NCBI GenBank assembly: GCA_022509105.1
Contig: JAFLTV010000005.1
Location: 1 to 64,000 of the forward strand
Length of the DNA: 64,000 nt
From: Muribaculaceae bacterium
Lineage (GTDB): Bacteria; Bacteroidota; Bacteroidia; Bacteroidales; Muribaculaceae
Direction: 5' to 3'
This document shows, one piece after another, positions 24,441 to 38,679 of this stretch. The notes beneath the pieces were generated by a model that worked only from the letters and a program-made list of their open reading frames with translations, did no database searches and was not told the DNA's origin. A program made the translations under genes and the position numbers. Position 1 is the first letter of the stretch, and each line of letters starts with the position of its first letter.

Positions 24441-26606
24441 TTATTTTACCGTAGCAGACACCGTGAGCGGCAGATTGCTACTTGAACTACCTATATGAAA
24501 ATCTACCTTCCCTTTTTCAACAGTCCAATTATGGTTATCCTCATCCCATTTTGAAAGATCCTTGACTTTAACCTCCACGGGTACCGTCTTTTGCTCACCG
24601 GCTCCTAATTTCACTTTTTTGAAGGCCCGCAACTGTTTCTTAGGCCGCAAGGAATCTTTAGACTCAGGATAAGAGGCATACACCTGTATCACTTCCTCCC
24701 CGTCACGTTCGCTGTTGTTTGACAGCGTCACATCAATAGTCAACACCTCATCCATGGCGTCATTTTTCACACTCTTCCGTTTTATATCAGCCTTGTCATA
24801 ACTGAAATCGGAATAGCTGAGACCGTAGCCGAAAGGATAAAGGGGTTCTCCTTCAAAATACATGTAAGTTCTGCCATTTGTGATGTCATAATCCATCATG
24901 TCGGGCAAGTCGGTAATATCTTTCACCCAGGTCTGGGTAAGTCTTCCGGAAGGATTCACGTCTCCTGTTATTATATCTACAAGACCGTTTCCGGTTTCCT
25001 GCGAGCAATGTGTGAAATGAAGTATTGCCGGCAGATTTTCCTGACTCCAGTTGATAGTGTAAGGAAATGACGACTGCAACACAAGAACAGTGTTAGGATT
25101 TGCCTTATAAATCTGCCTGATCATATCTTCATTCGGAAGATTTAGAGAACGGCGGTCGACAGCTTCACGGCCGTCGGAGGGTACGGGGCAGAAAAACCAG
25201 TCGGGTTTTGTACCGTAGGGATGATTGCCTGAAACCACGAAAACAATATCAGCCTCCCGTGCGATTCTTTCAGCCTCGCTCATACGGTTGTCCGGCACAG
25301 TCATCACCTCTATTCCCAATGGTTCGAATCTTTGTCTGAAGGCATCAAGTATTGTTACGGTATAAGCGGGCTCGCCTCCATACCAGTCTTGTATCACTTC
25401 ATTTACATGCTCGCCGATAAGTCCGATTTTCTTAATGCCATCCACCTTCAAGGGAAGCAGAGGATTTCCATCCATGGGCTTATTCTTCAACAATACCACG
25501 CTTTTAGCCGTAGCCTCCCGTGCAAGCGACTTTGCATAATCCTGTTGCCACGGAGCCGGAGCATCTTTTGCCACATAATATGGAGTTGCCGTAATATCGG
25601 GATCCAGAAGTCCCAGTTTCAAAGCCACCTTAAGGTTCCCTCTCAAGGCTTTATCAAGGTCAGCTTCCGTTACAAGACCTGTGTTGATCGCTATGGTCAA
25701 AGGTTCCTTATATCTGTCGAGGAATTGTCCCAAACCGGCCTTCACCACCTCGGCGGCCGCAGCCGGCAAGGAATCAACGTAATGATGGGCCGTAAAGAGC
25801 ATCCCCATTGCTCCACCGTCGGTGCAGATTATGCCATCCATATCCCAATCCGGTCTGACCACTTCGTCGTAAACGGGATGAACCGCCATAGGGATTCCGT
25901 TCCAACGGTTGTAGGCAGCCATGAATGCACGGCTCCCTCCTTCTGTAATCCCTTTCATGAAGGGATAGGAATAATATTCATGGAAAAGTCGTTCGGAGAA
26001 ATTCGAGGATGTTGAATCGCGTCCGAACTCATTACTGTTTGCAAGAAAATGTTTCATCAGAGCAGCAGCCTTCCAATATCGGGGATTATTGCCCTGCATG
26101 CCCTTCACCTTAGCAACCGTCATTGCAGCTGTAAGGAAAGGATCCTCGCCAAAAGATTCTTCAGTGCGTCCCCAGCGCGGGTCTCTGGCCAGATCAGCAT
26201 TCGGAGCTCTCATCACAAGGTTATGGGGAAGGCTGTCCTGACTGAAATACCATCTCATTTCGTCAGCAGTGAGCTCCCCTATCCTTTCTATAAGATCCAC
26301 ATCCCAGGTCTCTCCAAGTCCATAAGCTTGAGAATGAACCGTGGTAGGCTGGCTGTAAGTGTTGGCAGGACCCCCGATCTGCAGACCGTGAAGGCCTTCA
26401 AAATGACCGCAATCGGGAATTCCGAGACGCGGCACTCCAAGATTTGTGCTGAACAGATTTATCTTCTCTTCGAGGGTCAGAAGGCTCAGAAGATTATCTA
26501 TCCTTTCCTCGTCGCTGAGACTTGTGTCTTGAAATTTTTCAATTTTCTTTGCCGAAGCAGCCAGAAAAAGAAGGGCTAACATCGACAGGATTATGGATCT
26601 TAACAT
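24441..26606 (-). CDS. GH3 beta-glucosidase / beta-xylosidase
   Basis: 721 residues. A signal peptide covers about 1-19. The (beta/alpha)8 domain runs to ~360 with RDPRWGRTEESFGEDPFL and the catalytic nucleophile D263 in GIICTDGGAMG; the alpha/beta sandwich domain includes KSVVLLKNK and VSGNHPYG; an Fn3-like domain with PFGYGLSYSDFSY closes the protein. In this locus it most plausibly removes glucose from the non-reducing end of de-branched gluco-oligosaccharides, although the layout also fits beta-xylosidases. Lies 10 bases after GH43 and 9 before the SGNH gene. Confidence 0.85.
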   Translation of the reverse strand: MLRSIILSMLALLFLAASAKKIEKFQDTSLSDEERIDNLLSLLTLEEKINLFSTNLGVPRLGIPDCGHFEGLHGLQIGGPANTYSQPTTVHSQAYGLGETWDVDLIERIGELTADEMRWYFSQDSLPHNLVMRAPNADLARDPRWGRTEESFGEDPFLTAAMTVAKVKGMQGNNPRYWKAAALMKHFLANSNEFGRDSTSSNFSERLFHEYYSYPFMKGITEGGSRAFMAAYNRWNGIPMAVHPVYDEVVRPDWDMDGIICTDGGAMGMLFTAHHYVDSLPAAAAEVVKAGLGQFLDRYKEPLTIAINTGLVTEADLDKALRGNLKVALKLGLLDPDITATPYYVAKDAPAPWQQDYAKSLAREATAKSVVLLKNKPMDGNPLLPLKVDGIKKIGLIGEHVNEVIQDWYGGEPAYTVTILDAFRQRFEPLGIEVMTVPDNRMSEAERIAREADIVFVVSGNHPYGTKPDWFFCPVPSDGREAVDRRSLNLPNEDMIRQIYKANPNTVLVLQSSFPYTINWSQENLPAILHFTHCSQETGNGLVDIITGDVNPSGRLTQTWVKDITDLPDMMDYDITNGRTYMYFEGEPLYPFGYGLSYSDFSYDKADIKRKSVKNDAMDEVLTIDVTLSNNSERDGEEVIQVYASYPESKDSLRPKKQLRAFKKVKLGAGEQKTVPVEVKVKDLSKWDEDNHNWTVEKGKVDFHIGSSSSNLPLTVSATVK

Positions 26607-26616
26607 ATCGGAATCT

Positions 26617-28191
26617 TTATTTTGCCGCCTCTACAGGACGATATTTGAAATATTTGAAAGTTGCTTGCGGACTCTCCTTTCCGGTGCAATACATTCCGAG
26701 GATAATTCCCGTGAAACCTCCTGCAGTCTCCGAACTCAGATAGCGGGTGTCGGCAGATCCGAGGGGAATGAAGGTCTTTCCCCCGTCAATGGAGAAGGAG
26801 AAACTGTAGACATTAGTGTTTCCCTCAATTCTCAGCAGGGCCGAGTCGCCGTTTATTTCAATTGAGGCCTCCTTATGATAGATTGAGCTGAGCCAGTAAT
26901 CAAGATTGACGGCATATCCGGTCTCAGTTTTCGATAGATAGATATCGTAATGAGAACGCATATCCATGAATACGGTAAGTCCGGCCTGTGCGCCCACGGC
27001 TTTGGCATCAAGGCTCAAAGAGCTCGTGGCCTCAAAATTTATGTGCTGCTGCCTGTGGCCCAGGAATGTGGGATACTCGATTGAATTCAGGTCCCACTCA
27101 TTTCCTGTCAGCGTCAGACCCTTCTCCGTGAAGGCATAATTCCCGTCTATTGGCTTACGAAGATAGACCCAGTCAAATCCGGGCTTTGTTAACTTAGAAA
27201 AATCAATATTGAAACTCCAATCGGTCTGCGGTTTCAAATCACCCTGAATAGGAAGGTTGACATTCATAACCGTCTGGATAGTTCCGTTGCCGTTTACCAC
27301 CGGCCATCCGTTTTCATCCCAGACAACCGGGGCGAGATAAGTCTCTCGTCCTGTGAGATGGTTCATACCCTGCTGCGGACGGAAAGCGAGACAAACGAGC
27401 CACCAGCTTCCGTCGGGCGCCTCCACGATATCGGCATGCCCGGTGCCCTGGATCGGGTTCAACTGCCCCAGCTGGTTGCAATGGGTAAGTATCGGATTGT
27501 TCGGATTCGATTCGTAAGGTCCGTAGATATTTTTAGAACGCGCGATAGTTATCATGTGGGCATGTTCCGTGCCTCCCTCCGAAATCAAGAGATAATACCA
27601 GCCGTCTTTTTTGTAAATATGCGGCCCTTCCGGGTATCTTCCGCCGGTTCCCTGCCATATTTTCTGCGACTGTGTAAGCTGTTTACCTGTAGCCGGATCA
27701 ATCTCGCAAAGATATATGGCATCTTCAGGGTTGCTAGTGAAATAACACTTTCCGTCTTCAAAATAGAAAGAGGGGTCTATGCCGCCCTGTTCCAGCCATA
27801 CAGGGTCGCTCCAGGGTCCGGCAGGATCAGTGGCTGTAACGAAGAAGTTTCCTCCGTTTGTCACGTTGGTGTTAATCATGTAATACAGCCCGTCGTTATA
27901 TCGGATTGTAGGAGCATAGAGACCGCCCCAGCTGTTAGCCCTCGACATGTCCATCTGATCAACACGGTCGATTGCGTTCCCTATCTGCTCCCAGTTTACA
28001 AGGTCGCGGCTATGCCATACTGGTATTCCCGGGAAATAATGAAACGTGCTGTTCACGAGATAATAGTCGCTGTCAACCCGACAGATGCTCGGATCAGGAT
28101 AGAACCCGGGAATTATGGGATTGGTATAGGTATGGGCCTGCATGCCTATCCCCATGAGGGCTAATCCCAAAACTAAACTTATCTTTTTCAT
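26617..28191 (-). CDS. GH43 arabinofuranosidase / xylosidase
   Basis: 524 residues, signal peptide about 1-19. Five-bladed propeller with the GH43 triad: general base D33 (GFYPDPSIC), pKa modulator D139 (GGIDPSFYF) and acid E188 (GRYPEGPH). A C-terminal beta-sandwich (about 320-524) of the kind found in GH43 subfamilies such as GH43_12 follows. In xyloglucan loci GH43 enzymes release L-arabinofuranose from arabinosylated side chains; that is the likely role here. Starts 4 bases after the GH2 stop. Confidence 0.85.
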   Translation of the reverse strand: MKKISLVLGLALMGIGMQAHTYTNPIIPGFYPDPSICRVDSDYYLVNSTFHYFPGIPVWHSRDLVNWEQIGNAIDRVDQMDMSRANSWGGLYAPTIRYNDGLYYMINTNVTNGGNFFVTATDPAGPWSDPVWLEQGGIDPSFYFEDGKCYFTSNPEDAIYLCEIDPATGKQLTQSQKIWQGTGGRYPEGPHIYKKDGWYYLLISEGGTEHAHMITIARSKNIYGPYESNPNNPILTHCNQLGQLNPIQGTGHADIVEAPDGSWWLVCLAFRPQQGMNHLTGRETYLAPVVWDENGWPVVNGNGTIQTVMNVNLPIQGDLKPQTDWSFNIDFSKLTKPGFDWVYLRKPIDGNYAFTEKGLTLTGNEWDLNSIEYPTFLGHRQQHINFEATSSLSLDAKAVGAQAGLTVFMDMRSHYDIYLSKTETGYAVNLDYWLSSIYHKEASIEINGDSALLRIEGNTNVYSFSFSIDGGKTFIPLGSADTRYLSSETAGGFTGIILGMYCTGKESPQATFKYFKYRPVEAAK

Positions 28192-28195
28192 GTCT

Positions 28196-30685
28196 TTACT
28201 GTCTTTTGTTGATGGTGAGTTTTGCCGGCGTCAGCCCCTCCGACACGGCTTCCACCTCTATCGGGGCGCCGGAACCGTCTGTCTGCACAATTAGCAAAGC
28301 CTTGCCATTGAAAAGCTTCCTATGGTCATCTTTAAATCTTTCGAGAGATATGGGAGAGCCATTGTCTACTCCTGCTATAAACCCTCCTCCGGAAACTTTA
28401 AACTTAATTTCATTGTCGGCAACAGCATTCAGATTGCCGGCAGCATCTTCCACCTCTACCGTGATATAGGCAAGGTCGTTATTTCCGGCATTGATAACGT
28501 CGCGGTCGGCCGTAAGGAGAATCTTCTCAGGTTCATCAGCCGTGGTCCGGGCTGTTTTGGCAACTACATTCCCGGCGCTGTCATAACTTACTGCTTCGAT
28601 AGTGCCGGCTTCAAACGGCACTCTCCACATCACATGATAAGGATTCTTTTCTCCACCTTTGCTCTTTCTGCCAAGCGATTTTCCGTTGAGGAACAATTCC
28701 ACGTCGTCGGCATTGTTATAGTAAGCCCAGACATCCACAGTCTCCCCCTCTTTCCAGTTCCAGTGGGGGAAGATATACAAGACAGTGTCTTCGGGCACCA
28801 ATTCCGCCTGATACATGTAGTAGACATCCTTCGGGAACCCTGCAAGGTCTACAATTCCGAAATAGGAGCTTCTTGCAGGCCAGCCGTATGGAGTCGGTTC
28901 ACCGATATAGTCAAATCCTGTCCAGACGAATTGTCCGGAAATGAAATCATTGTCAAGCACATGTTTCAGTGCGCTCTCATGATGGTCGCCCCATGGGGCA
29001 CGCATATTGTCGTAGGCAGAGGCCGAGAAAGAAGGATCATAATATGGCTTGTCCCAGCGTTCGGGAGCCAATATTATAGAATCGGAAGGATTCACGTAAT
29101 AGCCTCTTGTCTGGAGTCCTGACACGCTCTCTGTGATAATGAACGGTTTGCCCGGGAAATTTACCGGCACATCCTTAAACCAATCCTGATGATAGTTATA
29201 GCCGATGAGATCCAAGGCTCCCGACCGGAAAAGATGATTTCCCGGCGATGGTTCGTTATTTCCGGCTGTTACGGGTCTTGTCGGATCCAGGTTTCTGACC
29301 ATGTCGGCAAGCTTCTTTGTCAGCAGGGAATTAACCGACATATCGCCCTCGGCCGCGAGCATGTCTGCGCTGTGGCCGAAATTCAGGATCATGTTGGCCT
29401 CTTCAAGCGACAGGGTGTCGGCCGATGCGTCACTCCACTGTTCGAGCACTTCGTTGCCGATGCTCCACATAATCACGGAGGGATGGTTTCTGTCTCTTAA
29501 AATCAGGTCGGTCAGATCGCGCTCATGCCATTCGTCGAAATATCTTGCGTAGTCATGCGGAGTCTTTCTTTTTCTCCACATATCGAAAGTTTCATCCATC
29601 ACGATGAAGCCCATGCTGTCAGTGAGCTCCAACAGCTCGGGTGCGGGAGGGTTATGGCTCGAACGGATTGCGTTCACACCCATTCCCCGGAGAATCTCCA
29701 ACTGGCGCTCTATGGCCCTGCGGTTTACAACAGCACCCAAGGCTCCGGCATCATGATGCAGACACACACCATGGATTTTCATAGCCTCCCCGTTTAAGGA
29801 GAAGCCTTTATCCGCATCGAAGTTGAAATATCTTATTCCGAAGGGCGTTTCGTAAGAGTCTACCTTCACATTTCCTTCAAAAACCTCAGTCACGGCCTTA
29901 TACATGCAAGGATTACCCACACCCCAGAGGCACGGGGTCTTAACATCGAGTGTCTGGACTATCGTTGAATCATTTTTATTGACTTTAAAGGGCGCTGTTT
30001 CGGAAATTATCTCCCCCTGCGGGCTCATAACGGCAGTCTTCACCGTCACATCCTTCGATTTCTTTCCAAGTTTGAGGGTTGTCTCGACTTTCACAGTAGC
30101 CTCCTGCGAGGAGACTTCAGGAGTGGTGACATAAGTGCCCCACAACTCAACATGGGTAGGATTCAACACCCTCAGCCATACATTCCTGTAGATTCCACAC
30201 CCGGAATACCAGCGGGAATTGGGCTGCTCCTCATTGTCTACTTTCACAAGCACTGTGTTCTCCCCTCCGAAATTAATGAACGGAGTCAGATCATAAGAGA
30301 AGGAGGAATATCCGTAAGGACGAGTGCCGAGTTCATGGCCGTTGATCCATACGGTGGAGTTCATGTAAGCTCCGTCGAAATCTATATAGAGTTCCTTCCC
30401 TTTTTCATCAGCAGGCACCGTGAATGTTTTCTTATACCATCCGATGCCACCGGGGAGCGCACCTCCGCCTGTGCCTGAAGGATTGCTCTCGGAAAAGTCG
30501 CCCTCTATCGCCCAGTCGTGAGGAAGATTGAGCGTGCGCCAATTTCCTCCCACAGTGTCTGTGCCAAGCTTGAAATCCCAGTCTGAGTTAAAGGATATGG
30601 CTCTGGAATCTGCGGCTTGCAACAAAACGGCTGTGGAAGCGACCAAAAGTCCTCCCACAGCTATCAATCTTTTAATTCTTAGCAT
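28196..30685 (-). CDS. GH2 beta-galactosidase (DUF4982-containing)
   Basis: 829 residues. Signal peptide about 1-24. Sugar-binding jelly roll (RAISFNSDWDFKLG... LPHDWAIEGDF), immunoglobulin-like domain, TIM barrel with acid/base E412 (WSIGNEV) and nucleophile E519 (ITESVSG), then DUF4982 (VWAYYNNADDVELFLNGKSLG) and a C-terminal invasin/Ig-like domain (ILLTADRDVINAGNNDLAYITVEV). This BgaA-like architecture is usual in Bacteroidetes beta-galactosidases. It would remove beta-1,2-galactose from xyloglucan side chains. Between GH31 (19-base gap) and GH43. Confidence 0.86.
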   Translation of the reverse strand: MLRIKRLIAVGGLLVASTAVLLQAADSRAISFNSDWDFKLGTDTVGGNWRTLNLPHDWAIEGDFSESNPSGTGGGALPGGIGWYKKTFTVPADEKGKELYIDFDGAYMNSTVWINGHELGTRPYGYSSFSYDLTPFINFGGENTVLVKVDNEEQPNSRWYSGCGIYRNVWLRVLNPTHVELWGTYVTTPEVSSQEATVKVETTLKLGKKSKDVTVKTAVMSPQGEIISETAPFKVNKNDSTIVQTLDVKTPCLWGVGNPCMYKAVTEVFEGNVKVDSYETPFGIRYFNFDADKGFSLNGEAMKIHGVCLHHDAGALGAVVNRRAIERQLEILRGMGVNAIRSSHNPPAPELLELTDSMGFIVMDETFDMWRKRKTPHDYARYFDEWHERDLTDLILRDRNHPSVIMWSIGNEVLEQWSDASADTLSLEEANMILNFGHSADMLAAEGDMSVNSLLTKKLADMVRNLDPTRPVTAGNNEPSPGNHLFRSGALDLIGYNYHQDWFKDVPVNFPGKPFIITESVSGLQTRGYYVNPSDSIILAPERWDKPYYDPSFSASAYDNMRAPWGDHHESALKHVLDNDFISGQFVWTGFDYIGEPTPYGWPARSSYFGIVDLAGFPKDVYYMYQAELVPEDTVLYIFPHWNWKEGETVDVWAYYNNADDVELFLNGKSLGRKSKGGEKNPYHVMWRVPFEAGTIEAVSYDSAGNVVAKTARTTADEPEKILLTADRDVINAGNNDLAYITVEVEDAAGNLNAVADNEIKFKVSGGGFIAGVDNGSPISLERFKDDHRKLFNGKALLIVQTDGSGAPIEVEAVSEGLTPAKLTINKRQ

Positions 30686-30704
30686 CTTATTCTGATTTTA
30701 TGCT

Positions 30705-33578
30705 CTAAATTTTCACTTCCATGGCTTTACCGGAATATTTAACCTCCTGCCCTTTGGCTTCGCGGTTAAATCCGGCTTTATTGTCTTTTCCGACTTTCAC
30801 TATATTGAATTTGCGCTCAGCCGGCATACCCTTGAACTGACCCTGACGCTCTCCGATCTTCAATGTTGAAGTCTTGTCATCATAGGTGATGGGAATGTTG
30901 GAATATTCCCCTTTTTCGTAATTATAGTTCAGGCCTTCATCTTCGTAGAGGGAGAAAGTTCCGTCGGCTCCTTCATACACAAACAATGTGATGTCGCCTC
31001 CGGGATTCTCACCTGTCCATTGAATTTCCGGACCCATCGGAATAATAGAGCCGCCCTTCACAAACAGAGGCATTCTTTCATAGGGAGCATCGGCAACGAT
31101 TTCTCCCGAGCCGGCATTGCTTCCTGTGTAGAAGTCATACCAGACATAACCTTCCGGCAAATAAACATTGCGTTTTCTTGCGCCATATTCATAAACGGGA
31201 GCCACAAGCAGAGAGGGACCGAACATGAATTGATCGCCCAGATTATAAGTCTTCTTGTCTTTGGAGAAATCCATAGCCATGGGTCGCATGATGGTATAAT
31301 CGTTGAAATGGGTCATTCCGGCCAGGGTATAGATATAAGGCAAGAGATCATAGCGGAGTTTCGTGTAATAGACGATACTGTTGTAAGCGGGATGTCCTTC
31401 GGGAGCGATATTATAAATCTCGCGATAAGGCCATTGGCCGTGGGCTCTATACATAGGAGCGAAAGCGCCAAACTGGAACCATCTTGAATTCAGCTCACGC
31501 CATTCTTTCATGGCTTCATTCTCCTGCCCTGTCCTGTCGTATATTCCCTGTGCTTCCATAAACTTGTTCTGCACGCAGAAACCGCCGATATCCATCGACC
31601 AGAAGGGCACTCCGGCGGCTGCGAAGTTAAGTCCGGCAGAAATCTGCGCCTTCATGTCTTCCCAGCTTGTGCCGATATCGCCGCTCCAAGTCACAGTGGA
31701 ATATTTCTGCTGTCCGGCAAATCCGGAACGAGTGAGCAGGAACACGCGTTTATCGGGATCAACACCTCTCTGGCCGTTATAGATAGCCTCTGCGTTCATG
31801 AGTCCGTAAGCGTTGAAATATTCTGCAGAAGGACCTAAAGCCGTAGGGGTTATCAGGTCTTTACGATATTCGATATCAGTGCAGTCTCTGATGTTTGGTT
31901 CGGAAGCATCCATCCACCATGCGTCGAATCCCAGGGGATAGAGATGTTCTTCCATCTGACCCCAGAACAATTTCCGTGCATCGGGATCATAAGCGTCGTA
32001 GAATGAACCTACGTGGCCTTTGCCGACCCAGTCTTTAATGCTGTCTTCCACAGCAAGGCGATACATCCATCCCTTGTCGTCGAATTCTTTGAAATGCTCG
32101 GTATTTGCATAGAATTTCGGCCATACGGAAATCATGATCCGGGCGTTCATGTCGTGAACGGAATCCACCATGGCCTTCGGGTCAGGGAATCTTGTTTTAT
32201 CAAACTCATGACTTCCCCATTGGTCTTCTTCCCAATAGAACCAGTCTTGCACGATATTATCCAAAGGTATGCCCAATTCGCGGTATTTTGCAACAACTCC
32301 GAGGAGCTCATCCTGATTGCTGTATTTTTCGCGGCTCTGCCAGTAACCCCACGCCCATTTCGGAAGAATCGAGGCCTTACCGGTGAGAGTGCGGTAGCCG
32401 GCAATCACGTCGTCCATGTCATTTCCATAAACAAAATAATAGTCTTCCTGCTCCTGCATCTCGCTCCACCATTTCATCTTCAGCTGATCTTCGGGATCAT
32501 TGGGGGCGTAAGCGCGCAGGCCGGCATAAGAAGTTCCTCCGTCGGGAATCCAGTCTATCTTGATCGGATATTTCTTGCCGGCCTCCATATACATGGAGAA
32601 TTTATAAGCATTGGGGTTCCATGCAGTGCGCCATCTTGTCGGGGAAACAGTTTCGTTGCCGATCGTGATTGTCTGATAACCGGCGTAATATTGGATGAAT
32701 TTGTATTCACCGGTCTTAAGAGGTTCGATTTCGCCTTCGTAGGTTACGTGGGCGCCATGCAGATTGAAATCTTTAGGAAGATTCACAACCGACCTCAAAT
32801 GATCGGATCTGTCAAGATGTTCGAAATAGATGGAATCTTCATTTCTAACCAAAGGAGCCTCTCCGTTGGCAGGAACGTAGGTTCCTGTCAGAGATCCTTC
32901 CTGACCCTCCTTGTTGAAAAGTTTGAAAACTCCGCCAAGTTGCTGATAGTCTTCAGGATTTCCCCATCTCACGAGGGAATAGCTGTCCCAAAGGATTCCA
33001 TAGCCGTCGGTTGACATTACAAAAGGCACGGAAACTTTCGTATTATACTGGAACAACTCCTCGTTTTTGCCTTTATAATTGAATTCATCGGCCTGGTGCT
33101 GACCCAGTCCATAGATCGCCTCCTCATCATTGATCGACAGGAAGACCTGACCTACAGAATATCCTTTGCGTCCTTCCACCTCAATAGGCTTGAAACTGCG
33201 TCCGTCGGGATCTTCAGCTGCAAGTATTTTCCCTACGCTGTCGCAGAAAACAACCTGGCCGCTCGTAAGGTTGACGGAAGCGCTCATGCATTTGGTCACT
33301 ACCGTTACGGTGCTGTCTGTTTCAACAACCTCGAATTTTGTATCGTTGTCTTGAGGCACAACCACCAGAGATTCCTTGTCTGCAAATTTTTCATCCGGTG
33401 TGGCCGACACCCTGATTATCTTATCATTTAATACAGAAAGTCTCACAAGACGAGTGTCGGTGGGCGACTCCTGATTGAGTTTTACGGTCACTCCGTCTTT
33501 AGTTTTTTTGATCGGACCCGAGGCACAGGCTGTCAGCAATAGCAGTCCGGCCATTGACATGAAAAAAGTTTTTCCCAT
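30705..33578 (-). CDS. GH31 alpha-xylosidase with PA14 insert, lipoprotein
   Basis: 957 residues. Lipoprotein signal LLTAC-AS (Cys18). The N-terminal beta domain contains an inserted PA14 module (about 215-345: THVTYEGEIEPLKTGEYKF, TSYAGLRAYAP). The catalytic barrel has nucleophile D557 (WWMDASEPN) and acid/base D634 (TWSGDIGTSW). A PA14 insert in GH31 is the hallmark of alpha-xylosidases acting on xyloglucan oligosaccharides in Cellvibrio and Bacteroides loci, and it gives the best single clue to the locus substrate. First gene of the leftward enzyme operon, divergent from the GH29-GH2 fusion with 115 bases between. Confidence 0.87.
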   Translation of the reverse strand: MGKTFFMSMAGLLLLTACASGPIKKTKDGVTVKLNQESPTDTRLVRLSVLNDKIIRVSATPDEKFADKESLVVVPQDNDTKFEVVETDSTVTVVTKCMSASVNLTSGQVVFCDSVGKILAAEDPDGRSFKPIEVEGRKGYSVGQVFLSINDEEAIYGLGQHQADEFNYKGKNEELFQYNTKVSVPFVMSTDGYGILWDSYSLVRWGNPEDYQQLGGVFKLFNKEGQEGSLTGTYVPANGEAPLVRNEDSIYFEHLDRSDHLRSVVNLPKDFNLHGAHVTYEGEIEPLKTGEYKFIQYYAGYQTITIGNETVSPTRWRTAWNPNAYKFSMYMEAGKKYPIKIDWIPDGGTSYAGLRAYAPNDPEDQLKMKWWSEMQEQEDYYFVYGNDMDDVIAGYRTLTGKASILPKWAWGYWQSREKYSNQDELLGVVAKYRELGIPLDNIVQDWFYWEEDQWGSHEFDKTRFPDPKAMVDSVHDMNARIMISVWPKFYANTEHFKEFDDKGWMYRLAVEDSIKDWVGKGHVGSFYDAYDPDARKLFWGQMEEHLYPLGFDAWWMDASEPNIRDCTDIEYRKDLITPTALGPSAEYFNAYGLMNAEAIYNGQRGVDPDKRVFLLTRSGFAGQQKYSTVTWSGDIGTSWEDMKAQISAGLNFAAAGVPFWSMDIGGFCVQNKFMEAQGIYDRTGQENEAMKEWRELNSRWFQFGAFAPMYRAHGQWPYREIYNIAPEGHPAYNSIVYYTKLRYDLLPYIYTLAGMTHFNDYTIMRPMAMDFSKDKKTYNLGDQFMFGPSLLVAPVYEYGARKRNVYLPEGYVWYDFYTGSNAGSGEIVADAPYERMPLFVKGGSIIPMGPEIQWTGENPGGDITLFVYEGADGTFSLYEDEGLNYNYEKGEYSNIPITYDDKTSTLKIGERQGQFKGMPAERKFNIVKVGKDNKAGFNREAKGQEVKYSGKAMEVKI

Positions 33579-33657
33579 TATATTTTTTGTTATGTATTGA
33601 TATTGGCGTAATTACTACAAAATAAATAATAAAAACCAAGACTTCAAAATTTTTTCT

Positions 33658-33665
33658 TAATTTTG
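33658..33665 (+). promoter_or_regulatory. -7 element of the GH29-GH2 gene
   Basis: TAATTTTG on the plus strand, 28 bases before the ATG at 33694; predicted leader about 22 nt. The -33 region lacks TTTG, as might be expected for an activator-dependent promoter. The opposite GH31 promoter must lie in the same 115 bases but shows only an imperfect TATTTTG. Confidence 0.5.
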
Positions 33666-33678
33666 TCATTATTCCTAA

Positions 33679-38559
<4,881 letters not shown>

Positions 38560-38575
38560 TGTAATGGGGTATGGA

Positions 38576-38595
38576 AAAAGCCTTTTATGGCTTTT
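38576..38595 (+). terminator. Terminator of the GH29-GH2 gene
   Basis: AAAAGCC / GGCTTTT 7-bp stem with a TTTTAT loop, followed by a T-rich stretch. It starts 16 bases after the stop codon. Confidence 0.6.
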
Positions 38596-38615
38596 ACCTT
38601 TACTTTTAATTCTAC

Positions 38616-38655
38616 ATACAGAAAGAGCTTCCCGAAAAGGAAGCTCTTTCTGTAT
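38616..38655. terminator. Bidirectional terminator between convergent genes
   Basis: A perfect 17-bp stem (38616-38632 with 38639-38655) and a six-base CGAAAA loop lie between the stops of the convergent GH29-GH2 and GH5 genes. The stem works on both strands. Confidence 0.85.
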
Positions 38656-38679
38656 AGTAAGCTTAAACTTGTCTTACTG

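Noticed and set aside
25332-26015. Long plus-strand frame (227 codons) antisense to GH3
   Set aside because: Shadow of a real gene in the opposite strand; no signal peptide, motif or ribosome site. Similar antisense frames over YfhO, GH43, GH2 and GH31 were rejected for the same reason.
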